In this document: positions 43,451 to 52,161 of the stretch, one piece after another
Numbering within the stretch: position 1 is the stretch's first letter
Layout of the letters: every line of letters starts with the position of its first letter
Assembly (NCBI GenBank): GCA_945869475.1
Contig: CAMBOV010000014.1
Location: forward strand, 1-64,000
Length of the DNA stretch: 64,000 nucleotides
Source: Singulisphaera sp. GP187
Lineage (GTDB): Bacteria; Planctomycetota; Phycisphaerae; Phycisphaerales; SM1A02
Direction of reading: 5' to 3'
Program-made: the position numbers and the translations under genes
The notes under the pieces: model-generated
The model's input: only the letters and a program-made list of their open reading frames with translations
Databases searched by the model: none
Told to the model about the DNA's origin: nothing

Positions 43451-44580
43451 GGTTGTCCTGCGTGTGCTGGTTGTGCTGGCTTCGATCCGCCTTCTGCGAG
43501 CAGTGTGTTGATGATCTCCTTCACCTTGTCGCTGCGGGCACCAGCGACGCGAACTTTTCCTGTGCGATCGATGACGAGCGTGGTCGGCGCGAGCCGCACG
43601 CCCATCGCGGTTGCAGTCGCGCCGAGTGTGTTCTCGGAGGCGCCATCCTGCATGATTGGCAGTGAAATCTTCTGCGCGGTGAAATCTGCCTGCGCCGCGG
43701 TGAAGTCGACTCGCGCATCGCAGACACCCATGAGCACGACTCCCTGCGGAGAAAACTCCTTCGCGAGCTGTGCGATCTCTTCGAGTTGCTTCATCGACGC
43801 GCCACCCTTTGGCGAGAGAAACTGCATGACCACAATCTGGTTCTTGCACGCCGCTGCAGAGACCGCAGTTCCAAACCACTTCGCATCGCTTGGAAACTCG
43901 GGTCGTGCAGTTCCCTCACACTTCGTGAGCCACTGCGGACGATCGCTGCCGCCACGTCGCCACTGCGACGATGGGTCGCCAGTGCTCGCCGAAGCTGATC
44001 CAGTCGATGGAGTTGTCGCGAGCAACATTTCGACGACCGCGGCGACATGGTTGGGCATCAATCCCGCTGCGCGAACGATTCCCTCATGATCGATCACGAC
44101 ATAGGTTGGCCAAAAAGAAACGTGATAGTCCTTCGCCGACGCGCCTGTGTCTTGCGCAACGGGATAGTTGATCGACTTCGACTTCACCGCTTGCGGAGCC
44201 TTGTCCCATCCCGCATTCGAATCATGCACGCCGATGAATGCGAGTGGCTTGTCGCTGTACTTCTTCATGAGCTGCACGTTTTCAGGAATTGCAGCCATAC
44301 ATGGACCGCACCACGTCGCCCAGAAATCGACGACGACGACCTTTCCTCGTTGCGCTTGCAGCGTTGTCTGTTCGCCGATCCACGCCTTCGTGACGAGTTC
44401 AGGGGCAGGCTTGCCTTCGAGGTCGCGCAGCGCTTTGGGGCGATTCGCTCCATCAAAGAACCAGGCGTCTGGGATTGCGCCATCCGCCGCCGCGCCAGTT
44501 GCCGCGCCAGTTGCCGCGTACGACATTGCCGCGAGCATGACGAGCTTCCCGAAGGTGCGAGCACACGTGTGAGTCATCAT
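43447..44580 (-). CDS. Secreted protein with two thioredoxin-like domains (TlpA-type), first gene of the Bat operon
   Basis: Signal peptide to about residue 30 (ending ATGAAA). Domain 1 (about 55-190) is TlpA/ResA-like with a redox-active WATWCGPCMAAIPENV. Domain 2 (about 240-370) is thioredoxin-fold but the CxxC is replaced (FLSPKGGASMKQLEEI), so it is probably non-catalytic or binding only. A linker rich in Ser/Gly/Thr joins them. Its four-base overlap with moxR ties disulfide chemistry to the Bat complex; the Cys-rich tail of the BatC-like protein might be a client (inference). Confidence 0.88.
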   Translation of the reverse strand: MMTHTCARTFGKLVMLAAMSYAATGAATGAAADGAIPDAWFFDGANRPKALRDLEGKPAPELVTKAWIGEQTTLQAQRGKVVVVDFWATWCGPCMAAIPENVQLMKKYSDKPLAFIGVHDSNAGWDKAPQAVKSKSINYPVAQDTGASAKDYHVSFWPTYVVIDHEGIVRAAGLMPNHVAAVVEMLLATTPSTGSASASTGDPSSQWRRGGSDRPQWLTKCEGTARPEFPSDAKWFGTAVSAAACKNQIVVMQFLSPKGGASMKQLEEIAQLAKEFSPQGVVLMGVCDARVDFTAAQADFTAQKISLPIMQDGASENTLGATATAMGVRLAPTTLVIDRTGKVRVAGARSDKVKEIINTLLAEGGSKPAQPAHAGQP

Positions 44581-44682
44581 GTTGCGCGAGGATAACCCCT
44601 CAACATGTGACGGCGATGCCCGATTCGGGCGCTCCCATCACCTGTTGGGCGTGTGGCGCGGCGCCAACGGTAACCTCCGACG
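44581..44682. promoter_or_regulatory. Divergent promoter region, Bat operon / RNA helicase
   Basis: The 102 bases between the divergent starts of the TlpA-like and helicase genes must hold the promoters for both. I see no strong repeat or ribosome site within it. Confidence 0.35.
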
Positions 44683-46614
44683 ATGAAGGAAAAGCACGCC
44701 GCGGTTGAATCTGCACCAAAGAAGTCAGAAGAGAAGAAGTCACAAGACAAGAGCGCGGGATCATTCGCGGACCTCGGCCTCGGCAAGGAACTGCTCGCCG
44801 AACTTGCCGCACTCGGATACGAAGAGCCGACGCCGATTCAACGCGCGGCCATCCCACCATTGATGGAAGGGCGCGACCTGCTGGGGCAGGCGGCGACGGG
44901 AACGGGCAAGACTGCTGCGTTTGCGCTGCCACTCTTGCAGCGCATCGGTCGGGCGAAAGCCGTTGCGTATAAGCCGAACGTGCTCGTATTGGTGCCGACG
45001 CGCGAGCTCGCCGTGCAAGTTTCAGAGGCCTTTCATAAGTACAGCAAGGGACTGGGAACCTCGGTGGTTCCGATCTACGGCGGTCAAGAGTTTCGTCGGC
45101 AGATCGTCGCGTTGCACCGCGGCGCGCATGTCGTGGTTGCAACACCAGGTCGCGCGCTCGATCACTTGCGCAGAGAGACGCTTGATTTGAGCGCGTTGCA
45201 AACGGTTGTGCTCGACGAGGGCGACGAGATGCTCGACATGGGATTCGCCGAGGATCTCGAACTGATTCTCGAAGCGACTCCAGAGGGGCGTCAGACGTGT
45301 CTCTTCTCGGCGACGCTTCCGCCGCGCATCGCATCGATTGCCGAGCGGCACTTGAAGAATCCAGCGCGCATCTTGATTCCCCGCGACAAGAGCAACAAGG
45401 GATCGATGCCCAAGGTGCGGCAGACTGCGTACATCGTTCCGCGCGCTCACAAGACTGCTGCGCTGGGTCGTGTGCTCGATCTCGAATCACCCACGCTCGC
45501 GCTGATTTTCTGTCGCACGCGCATCGACGTCGACGAACTCGCAGATCGCCTCGTTGGACGGGGATATCGCGTCGAATCGCTGCATGGAGGCATGTCACAG
45601 ATTGAGCGCGATCGCGTGATGAAGAAGGCGCGCGGTGAGATGCTCGACCTGCTCGTCGCGACAGACGTCGCAGCGCGCGGCATCGACATTGATCATCTCT
45701 CGCACGTCGTGAACTTCGATGTTCCAGCCTCGCCCGAGTCGTATGTACATCGCATCGGACGCACCGGTCGCGCAGGTCGCGAAGGAGTTGCCATCACGCT
45801 GGTCGATCCACGTGAACACCGTCTGCTGCGCAACATTGAGTTTCTCACGAAGCAGAAGATTGCGATCTCGACGGTGCCGACTCCCATCGATGTGAAGGCG
45901 CGTCGACTTGATCTGACCAAGGGCGCGATTCGCGAACTCATTCAGGCAGGTGGGCAGGATGGATTTCGCGTGGTCGTTGAGACGCTCGCCGCAGAGTTTG
46001 ACCTCATGGATATCGCGGCGGCAGCAGTGCGGATGGCACATGAGGCGAGCGCAGGAGAGAACCCCAGCGAGGATGACACGCACATTCCAACGATCGAGAG
46101 TTTCTCGCGTTCGAAGTATGGAAGTTCGGATGCCCGCGAAGAGTCGGCCGCTCGTGGTGGTGGGTCGCGCCACTATGAAAGCAAGGGAAAGTTCGAGAAA
46201 AGGGGCACGTTCGCTGCCAAGGGCAACAAACCAGGCGCCACGCCAGGTGCATGGACGCCAGGGCAAGGGGCCGGTGTGAAAAGTGGCAGCAGTGGCGGCA
46301 GTGCTAGCGGTGGCGGCGGTGGTGGGGGAAGTGGTGGTGGTGGCGAGGGTCACGGCAGAAACGCGCAAGACATGGTGCGTGTCTACATCGCCGCGGGAAC
46401 ACGCATGGGAATTCGTCCAGCCGATCTCGTGGGTGCGATCGCAAACGAGGCCGATGTCAATCCGCGCGGTATCGGCGATATCGAGATTGGCGAGGCGTTC
46501 TCGATCGTCGAATTGCCTGAGTGCGACGTTGAGCGGGTGATCACTGCTCTGCGGCGCACGACACTTCGCGGGCGCAAAGTAAAAGTGCACCGCGATACTG
46601 GAGTGCGACAGTAG
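44683..46614 (+). CDS. DEAD-box RNA helicase with DbpA-type RNA-binding domain (motif II is DEGD)
   Basis: The core carries all DEAD-box motifs: Q motif PTPIQRAAIP, I ATGTGKT, Ia VPTRELA, Ib TPGR, III SAT, IV LIFCRTR, V TDVAARGID and VI HRIGRTGRAG. Motif II reads DEGD (residues 178-181, bases 45214-45225) instead of DEAD. The Asp-Glu pair that holds magnesium is kept; Gly replaces Ala. After a Gly/Ser linker (about 535-560) comes a C-terminal DbpA/CsdA RNA-binding domain (YIAAGTRMGIRPADLVGAIA, GEAFSIVELPECDVERVITA). It probably remodels ribosomal RNA or cold-stress RNA structures. Confidence 0.93.
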   Translation: MKEKHAAVESAPKKSEEKKSQDKSAGSFADLGLGKELLAELAALGYEEPTPIQRAAIPPLMEGRDLLGQAATGTGKTAAFALPLLQRIGRAKAVAYKPNVLVLVPTRELAVQVSEAFHKYSKGLGTSVVPIYGGQEFRRQIVALHRGAHVVVATPGRALDHLRRETLDLSALQTVVLDEGDEMLDMGFAEDLELILEATPEGRQTCLFSATLPPRIASIAERHLKNPARILIPRDKSNKGSMPKVRQTAYIVPRAHKTAALGRVLDLESPTLALIFCRTRIDVDELADRLVGRGYRVESLHGGMSQIERDRVMKKARGEMLDLLVATDVAARGIDIDHLSHVVNFDVPASPESYVHRIGRTGRAGREGVAITLVDPREHRLLRNIEFLTKQKIAISTVPTPIDVKARRLDLTKGAIRELIQAGGQDGFRVVVETLAAEFDLMDIAAAAVRMAHEASAGENPSEDDTHIPTIESFSRSKYGSSDAREESAARGGGSRHYESKGKFEKRGTFAAKGNKPGATPGAWTPGQGAGVKSGSSGGSASGGGGGGGSGGGGEGHGRNAQDMVRVYIAAGTRMGIRPADLVGAIANEADVNPRGIGDIEIGEAFSIVELPECDVERVITALRRTTLRGRKVKVHRDTGVRQ

Positions 46615-46656
46615 TCATCGCAGTCTCTCTTTCAAGGGCTTGGTACAACTTAACTC

Positions 46657-46661
46657 GGAGG
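46657..46661 (+). promoter_or_regulatory. Ribosome binding site deciding the start at 46667
   Basis: GGAGG lies five bases before ATG 46667. It decides against the longer open frame beginning at 46640 and fits the signal peptide that follows. Confidence 0.75.
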
Positions 46662-46666
46662 TTTTC

Positions 46667-47551
46667 ATGACATTTTTCTCACTTGCTTCGATCGTGCCAT
46701 TCGTTTTCGCCGCGCAACTCTTCGCACAGGCGCCAGCCGCTGCACCAGCTGTCGCACCAACTGCCGCATGGCCAGCGAACGCCGCGGGGCTGAAGGCGCT
46801 CGCGACGTCACTCATCAACGAGCTCTTCGCGAAGTTTGTTGCGGGCGATACCGCTGCAATCGAAGCGGGAATGCAGCCCAATGTGCAGTTGCTCGCATTC
46901 GATGGAGTCAGCGATTTCGCCACCACGGCAGCGCGAATCAACGCGTCCTTGTCGAAGGCGCAGACGATCAGTGACGTGATCGCCACGCGCGTCGGTGATG
47001 CGCTCATTACGACCTGCCTCGCCTCGATCACGCAAACCCTCGGTGGAAAGAGTGTCACGAGTGATGCCGTCCCACGGATCGGTGTCTGGCAGATTGTCGA
47101 TGGTTCATGGAAGCTCGCGGCGTGGGCGTCGCTGAGTATGCCTGAGCCTCGGCCTGCTCCGAGTGCGCCGACTTTCGCAGGCGACGCTGCGCTCAACGCA
47201 GAAGGGTCCGCGATGGTGATGAAGTTTCTGACGGCACAGCACACTAAAGACATGTCAGCGTTCGAAGCGATGCTCGCCGATGGAATGCAGACCGTGAATT
47301 TCAAGGGGCAAAAATTGCGCGAGGACATGATCAAGGGAGCGAAGGCTGCCACGACAAGTGCGCCAGTCATCGCAGATGCGCGCACGACGAGGTGCGGCGA
47401 TCTCACCGTGGTCACCTGCACGCTCACGATGAGTCAAAAGGTTGCGTTCAGTAGCCTCCCGGCTGATCCTGCGCCATTCATGACTGTCTTCACGGGAGCC
47501 GGCGCATCGGCAAAGGTGATCGCGCTCGCGAATACCAACAAGCCCAAGTAA
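46667..47551 (+). CDS. Secreted protein with two NTF2-like (SnoaL/DUF4440-type) domains
   Basis: Signal peptide about residues 1-19 (SLASIVPFVFAAQLFAQ). Two domains of about 125 residues share the NTF2 pattern: LINELFAKFVAGDTAAIEAG ... GVWQIVDGSWKLAAWASLSM, and MVMKFLTAQHTKDMSAFEAM ... GDLTVVTCTLTMSQKVAF. No catalytic residues are evident. The next gene also encodes an NTF2-like secreted protein, so this is a local family cluster, probably from duplication. Confidence 0.75.
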   Translation: MTFFSLASIVPFVFAAQLFAQAPAAAPAVAPTAAWPANAAGLKALATSLINELFAKFVAGDTAAIEAGMQPNVQLLAFDGVSDFATTAARINASLSKAQTISDVIATRVGDALITTCLASITQTLGGKSVTSDAVPRIGVWQIVDGSWKLAAWASLSMPEPRPAPSAPTFAGDAALNAEGSAMVMKFLTAQHTKDMSAFEAMLADGMQTVNFKGQKLREDMIKGAKAATTSAPVIADARTTRCGDLTVVTCTLTMSQKVAFSSLPADPAPFMTVFTGAGASAKVIALANTNKPK

Positions 47552-47595
47552 TCAATCGCGTCGCAGTTCAATTTCAACAAAAAGGAGCACGACGT

Positions 47596-48111
47596 ATGAA
47601 CAAGACCATGATCGCAGCAGCACTCGCGGGAGTCGTCGCAGTCGGCGCACTCGTCGCGGCGACGAATTCTCAAGCAGTTTCGAAGCCAGCACCCGCGGCG
47701 GCACGGAGTGGCGAGCAACAGGTTCGCGCGGCGAACGCAGTTTTTTACACTGCGCTCAATGCATTCTTCACAGGCGAGATGAGCGGCATCGAGAACATCT
47801 GGTCGCACGCCGATGATGTCACCTACATGGGTCCAGCGGGCGGAATGCAAGTTGGATGGACCGCAGTGCACGCCAATTGGAAGATGCAAGCTGTGATGAA
47901 ACTCGGTGGCACGGTTGAGCCCAAAGACATGCACGTCACGGTCGGCACCGACATCGCGGTGACCCAGCAAGTCGAGCAGGGGACGAACACCAATATGGAA
48001 GGGAAGCCGATGACGGTCAGCATTCGCGCGACGAACACCTTTCGCCTCGAGGGTGGCGCCTGGAAGATGATCGGCCATCACACCGACCTGATTCCAGTCA
48101 TGGCGAAGTAA
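47596..48111 (+). CDS. Secreted SnoaL/NTF2-like protein
   Basis: A good ribosome site (AAGGAG, 47582-47587) precedes ATG 47596. The signal peptide (about 1-26) is followed by one NTF2-fold domain of about 125 residues (VFYTALNAFFTGEMSGIENI, WSHADDVTYMGPAGGMQVGW, TFRLEGGAWKMIGHHTDLIP). The TxxxxLEGGAWKMIGHHTD end is the classic SnoaL_3/DUF4440 signature found in many small secreted proteins of unknown function. It follows the two-domain homologue by 44 bases. Confidence 0.85.
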   Translation: MNKTMIAAALAGVVAVGALVAATNSQAVSKPAPAAARSGEQQVRAANAVFYTALNAFFTGEMSGIENIWSHADDVTYMGPAGGMQVGWTAVHANWKMQAVMKLGGTVEPKDMHVTVGTDIAVTQQVEQGTNTNMEGKPMTVSIRATNTFRLEGGAWKMIGHHTDLIPVMAK

Positions 48112-48182
48112 GCGCCTCGTTTCAAGCAGATTCGACCGAATCGAATTGGTCAGGTGAGAATCCTGTGGCATACTGCTGCTGT

Positions 48183-49775
48183 ATGAAGCAGGTCACTTTT
48201 TCAATGACTTTGCGTCTTGCGAGTCTGCTCGCCGCGTCAGCCGTTCTCATAACCTCGCAGTTCGCAACCTCGCAGGTCGCGCTCGCGCAGGAACCGCGCG
48301 TCGATGGACTCTTCGCAGAGTGGTCTCCCTCGCACATCATCGCAACCGATCCCGCAGGCGATGCGACGGGCGCATTCGATGTGCAAAAAGTCTTCGCAGT
48401 GAATCGCGGCACGAAACTCTTTCTGCGCTTCGAGATCACCTCCATTCGAAATCTGCAATCGGGAGCGACAGCAGACGGCACGCTGCTCGTGCAGATTTCA
48501 ATGCCCGGCAATCGCGCGCTCACGATTGACGTGCGCAACCGATCGCTCTGGCGCGACAATGACCAGGGGCTCACCGTCACGTGGTCGAGCGTCGGCTACA
48601 CAACGGCGCCGACGTATGCAGCATCCGAATTTGAACTCGTCGTCGACCTCGCAACGTTTGGCGTTGTCGTGGGCAATCCGATCACGATCAATTTCAGTTC
48701 GAGCGACTCGCTCACAACCAGCGCCCCCTTCACGATGACGCAACCGGCAGTTGCGGCGATGCGTCGTTCTGCAGTGCGCGCAACTGGCAGTGCCTTTCGA
48801 GTCGCAAGCGTGAACACCGAGCAGACTGGATTTCTCAACTCGACGCGCCGCGCGAAGATCTTGCGACTCGTCGACGGAATGAACGCAGATATCTACTGTT
48901 TTCAAGAGGAGTACACCTCGACGGCGACGCAGATCGACACCTATCTCACAGGGGCCGATCCAATGGACGATGGCGCCGACTGGAACGTGCACAAGAACAA
49001 CGACTGCGTGATTGCGAGCCGTTCTGTGCTTCTCGCGCTGCCATCCCCAAACACTGCGACCGCTGGTGCAATTGTCGACCTTCCGCTCGCTGGGCCGAGC
49101 GATGCGGTCGTTGTCTTTAGCATCCATCCCAAGTGCTGTGGCTACATCGGTAGTTCTGAAGATGCGACGCGCCTCACACAGATGACGGGTCTCATCACAA
49201 CGCTCAACAACTTGAGAGCGGGAACGCTCGGTGCCGCGTTCGAACCCTACCGCCAAGCGCCAGCACTCATCATCGGCGATTGGAACCTCGTTGGATCGAT
49301 CACTCCACTCACCATAGTGCTCGATCCAGCGGGACCCAACATGCGCGATGCCTTCGCGCCGCAACTCATCGGCGAAGATGTTGCGACGTGGAGAGGGTCT
49401 GCAACCACGCCAGGATCGTTCACTCCAGGTCGCCTCGACCTCATCACCTCTTCAGCGAGTGGGATGCATCTGCGCGGATCGTTCGTGCTCGACAGTGCGA
49501 CGCTTGATGTCTCCGAACTCGCGGCACTCGCATTGCAATCTGGCGACTCTGCAGCAACCGACCACAACATGCTCGTGGCAGATTTCGCGTTTGGCGCGAT
49601 GCCCAACTGCGCCGGCGACACCAATGGCGACAACCAAGTCAATGGCGCCGACATCGCGCTGGTGCTCTCAAGTTGGGGTGGCGGCGGACCCGCAGGCGAC
49701 GTGAACGGTGATGGCACAGTAAACGCTGCAGATCTTACCGTTATCTTGTCAAATTTCGGACAGTTTTGTCAGTAG
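48183..49775 (+). CDS. Secreted endonuclease/exonuclease/phosphatase-fold protein with dockerin-like tail
   Basis: I start at ATG 48183 (signal peptide LRLASLLAASAVLITSQFAT). Residues 40-190 resemble a CBM9-like beta-sandwich (VDGLFAEWSPSHIIATDPAG). Residues 200-470 resemble the EEP nuclease/phosphatase fold: RVASVNTEQTGFLN, ADIYCFQEEY (metal Glu), VVFSIHPKCCG, ALIIGDWNLVGS (GDxN) and DHNMLVADF (terminal Asp-His). The main EEP catalytic positions thus appear kept. Two Ca-loop repeats end the protein (DTNGDNQVNGADIALVLSSW and DVNGDGTVNAADLTVILSNF), finishing GQFCQ. Substrate (nucleic acid, phospholipid or phosphoester) is not readable. Confidence 0.8.
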   Translation: MKQVTFSMTLRLASLLAASAVLITSQFATSQVALAQEPRVDGLFAEWSPSHIIATDPAGDATGAFDVQKVFAVNRGTKLFLRFEITSIRNLQSGATADGTLLVQISMPGNRALTIDVRNRSLWRDNDQGLTVTWSSVGYTTAPTYAASEFELVVDLATFGVVVGNPITINFSSSDSLTTSAPFTMTQPAVAAMRRSAVRATGSAFRVASVNTEQTGFLNSTRRAKILRLVDGMNADIYCFQEEYTSTATQIDTYLTGADPMDDGADWNVHKNNDCVIASRSVLLALPSPNTATAGAIVDLPLAGPSDAVVVFSIHPKCCGYIGSSEDATRLTQMTGLITTLNNLRAGTLGAAFEPYRQAPALIIGDWNLVGSITPLTIVLDPAGPNMRDAFAPQLIGEDVATWRGSATTPGSFTPGRLDLITSSASGMHLRGSFVLDSATLDVSELAALALQSGDSAATDHNMLVADFAFGAMPNCAGDTNGDNQVNGADIALVLSSWGGGGPAGDVNGDGTVNAADLTVILSNFGQFCQ

Positions 49776-49819
49776 GCGTGTGAATGTCGACGAGATCGCG
49801 GGCGTTCTTCTGACGGTTC

Positions 49820-49963
49820 CCCGATATGCTCGACGTGATGATGCCGCGGATGGATAGCTCCGAGGACTTGAAGCGCCTCAAGGCGGAGGCGCGCACGCAG
49901 TCGATTCCAGTCGTCATCCTGACCTCGCTCGCGCAGGTTGCGGAGCTGCTCAAGAGCAGGTGA
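49820..49963 (+). pseudogene. Response-regulator receiver domain fragment
   Basis: The frame reads PDMLDVMMPRMDSSEDLKRL and SIPVVILTSLAQVAELLKSR, then TGA. This is the middle of a CheY-like receiver (phospho-Asp neighbourhood L-D-V-M-M-P-x-M-D, then the I-P-V-V-I-L-T switch Thr). The N-terminal acidic pocket and the C-terminal Lys segment are missing. It stands alone between the dockerin protein and a small gene. The rest of the interval to 50129 holds nothing recognised. Confidence 0.75.
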
Positions 49964-50129
49964 GGAGGTGTCGACTCCGAGGGGCACTCGATGACCATGG
50001 CCCCCGAGCGTGTCGCAGGTGACCGCACAGAAAAAGCGATCGTTTTGGTTGTGAGCGCGATGAACGCGTTAGGATCGGTGTGACTCGTTCACGCACCACA
50101 TCACTCACGACCGCGCACAGGAGCCCGAT

Positions 50130-50372
50130 ATGTCAGAAGAAGCAATGAGACTCGAACTTGAATCACTCCGCAGAGAAAACAGTGCGCTGAAAGCGACGTC
50201 AGCCAAGGGGCTCTCGATGAAAGTCAGCGAAAAGGGAGCGCTCTCGGTCTACGGACTCGGGCGATTTCCTGTGACGCTCTACAAGGAGCAGTGGGTGAAA
50301 CTCTTGGGAATGTCCGCGGACATTGGGACATTCCTTCAAGCCAACGACGCGCAACTCAAAGCGAAGGACTGA
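50130..50372 (+). CDS. Small conserved protein of unknown function
   Basis: An 80-residue protein with a ribosome-site-like AGGAG (50119-50123) before ATG 50130. A short coiled coil (MRLELESLRRENSALKA) leads to KGLSMKVSEKGALSVYGLGR and FPVTLYKEQWVKLLGM, a block that I recall being conserved in many bacteria as a stand-alone hypothetical protein. No known function. A cytoplasmic location is likely, as there is no signal peptide. Confidence 0.8.
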   Translation: MSEEAMRLELESLRRENSALKATSAKGLSMKVSEKGALSVYGLGRFPVTLYKEQWVKLLGMSADIGTFLQANDAQLKAKD

Positions 50373-50474
50373 CGAGGCCGACGAACGCGATCGCGGCGAG
50401 GTCTCGTGCAACTGAGGCGAGGCGAGGCGAGGTGCGACCACTGCGGCGCGTTCGCCCTAGTCTTTCATATCGTG

Positions 50475-52139
50475 ATGAGAGTGTGCCATCAATTCGTTGA
50501 CCTACACGCACGGCGCATCTACCCGGCGCAGGTGATCGTCGAGGGCGAGCGGGTTGTCTCAGTTGAAGAGCTCGCACCTGATGCTGCGATCGACGCAGGA
50601 TTCATCATGCCAGGATTCATCGACGCGCATGTGCACGTCGAGAGCAGCATGTTGCCGCCGCGCGAATTTGCGCGAGTCGCGGTGCGCCACGGCACGGTCG
50701 CGACGGTGAGCGATCCACATGAAATTGCGAATGTTCTCGGTGAGGCTGGCATCGCATACATGCTCGACGAGGCGAGTCGCGCGTGTATGCCGATCGCATT
50801 TGGTGTACCGAGTTGTGTGCCAGCGACGGCGTTTGAGACTTCGGGTGGACGGCTTGATGCGTCTGCGGTTGCGCGGTTGCTGGCAGACGAGCGATTGGGA
50901 TACCTCGCTGAAATGATGAATTGGCCCGGAGTGCTCGCGGGCGACGCAGAGGTCGCTGCGAAGATCGCGGCGGCCCGAGCTGCGGGAAAGCCAGTCGATG
51001 GTCACGCTCCAGGACTTCGCGGCGATGACGCGGCGCGGTACGCCGCCGCTGGGATCACAACGGATCACGAGTGTTTCACGCTCGACGAAGCGCGCGAGAA
51101 GGCGCGAGTTGGAATGAAGATCTTGTTGCGTGAGGGAAGTGCTGCTCGAAATCTTGAAGCACTCTGGCCGATCGTGCGCGAGTATCCGCAGCTCGCGATG
51201 TTCTCGACAGACGATGCGCATCCAGATGATTTGCTTTGCGGACACATCGACCGGATCGTCGCGCGTTGCATCGCGCATGGCCTCGACCTCTTCGATGTGC
51301 TTCGTGCTGCGTGCGTACACCCCGTTGCGCACTATCGGTTGCCCACTGGGCTTCTGCGCACGGGCGACCGCGCAGATTTCATCGTCGTCGACGACTTGAT
51401 CGAGTTTCGTGTGCGGCAGACGGTGATCGCCGGCACACTCGTGGCGCGCGATGGATGCTCGCTCGTCGCACATGTCGCAGCGTCGACTCCAAATCGATTT
51501 CGAGAGGCGACGCTTACGGCGCGCGATTTCATCATTGCAGTGGGAGCGAAGAGCGCGGCGGGCAATGCAAGCGCGGCGGTCACCGTTCGCGCGATCGAAG
51601 CGCATGATGGTCAACTCGTCACAGGTGAAGTGCATCTCGCGGTAACGCCCAGCGCAGGGGTGCTCGAGCCTGATGCGTCGAGCGACCTCTTGCTGCTTGC
51701 CGTTTGTAATCGCTACGTCGAGGCTCAGCCGGCACTCGCGTTTGTGAAGGGCTTTGGATTGCGCACAGGTGCGATCGCGACAAGCGTCGCCCACGACTCA
51801 CATCAAGTCATCGCGGTCGGAGCGAGCCGCGAGGCGATCGCGCGCGCAGTGAACGCAGTCTTCGCGGCGAAGGGGGGGTTGGTCATCGCGAGCGACGCGG
51901 GCATCGACCGACTCCCACTTCCAATTGCAGGATTGATGAGCGACCGCAGCGCAGAAGAGGTCGCAGCCGACTATCAACGGCTCACAGCGCAAGCGCGACA
52001 GATCGGCTCGCAGCTGCGCGCGCCTTTCATGACGCTTTCGTTCATGGCACTCTTGGTGATCCCGGCATTGAAACTGAGCGACCGCGGACTCTTCGATGCG
52101 CGCGGATTCAGATTTGTGTCGAACGTCGTTCGTGGGTGA
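50475..52139 (+). CDS. ade: Adenine deaminase
   Basis: The enzyme converts adenine to hypoxanthine and ammonia in purine salvage. The amidohydrolase metal sites are visible: FIDAHVHVESSM (His-x-His), later AEMMNWPGVLAGD, VDGHAPGLRGDDAARY, GITTDHE and AMFSTDDAHPDDLL. The C-terminal domain carries SVAHDSHQVIAVGAS. These are the standard bacterial adenine deaminase motifs, and 554 residues is close to the usual 550-600. I start at ATG 50475 (GTG at 50472 is also possible); the longer frame to 50406 is Arg/Cys-rich noncoding. Cytoplasmic, manganese- or iron-dependent in characterised homologues. Confidence 0.95.
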   Translation: MRVCHQFVDLHARRIYPAQVIVEGERVVSVEELAPDAAIDAGFIMPGFIDAHVHVESSMLPPREFARVAVRHGTVATVSDPHEIANVLGEAGIAYMLDEASRACMPIAFGVPSCVPATAFETSGGRLDASAVARLLADERLGYLAEMMNWPGVLAGDAEVAAKIAAARAAGKPVDGHAPGLRGDDAARYAAAGITTDHECFTLDEAREKARVGMKILLREGSAARNLEALWPIVREYPQLAMFSTDDAHPDDLLCGHIDRIVARCIAHGLDLFDVLRAACVHPVAHYRLPTGLLRTGDRADFIVVDDLIEFRVRQTVIAGTLVARDGCSLVAHVAASTPNRFREATLTARDFIIAVGAKSAAGNASAAVTVRAIEAHDGQLVTGEVHLAVTPSAGVLEPDASSDLLLLAVCNRYVEAQPALAFVKGFGLRTGAIATSVAHDSHQVIAVGASREAIARAVNAVFAAKGGLVIASDAGIDRLPLPIAGLMSDRSAEEVAADYQRLTAQARQIGSQLRAPFMTLSFMALLVIPALKLSDRGLFDARGFRFVSNVVRG

Positions 52140-52161
52140 TTGGCGCGCCACGCGCCGGGCG

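Noticed and set aside
43451-43879. N-terminal extension of the MoxR ATPase
   Set aside because: It is inside the thioredoxin-like gene in another frame; ATG 43450 overlaps that gene's stop in the usual way.
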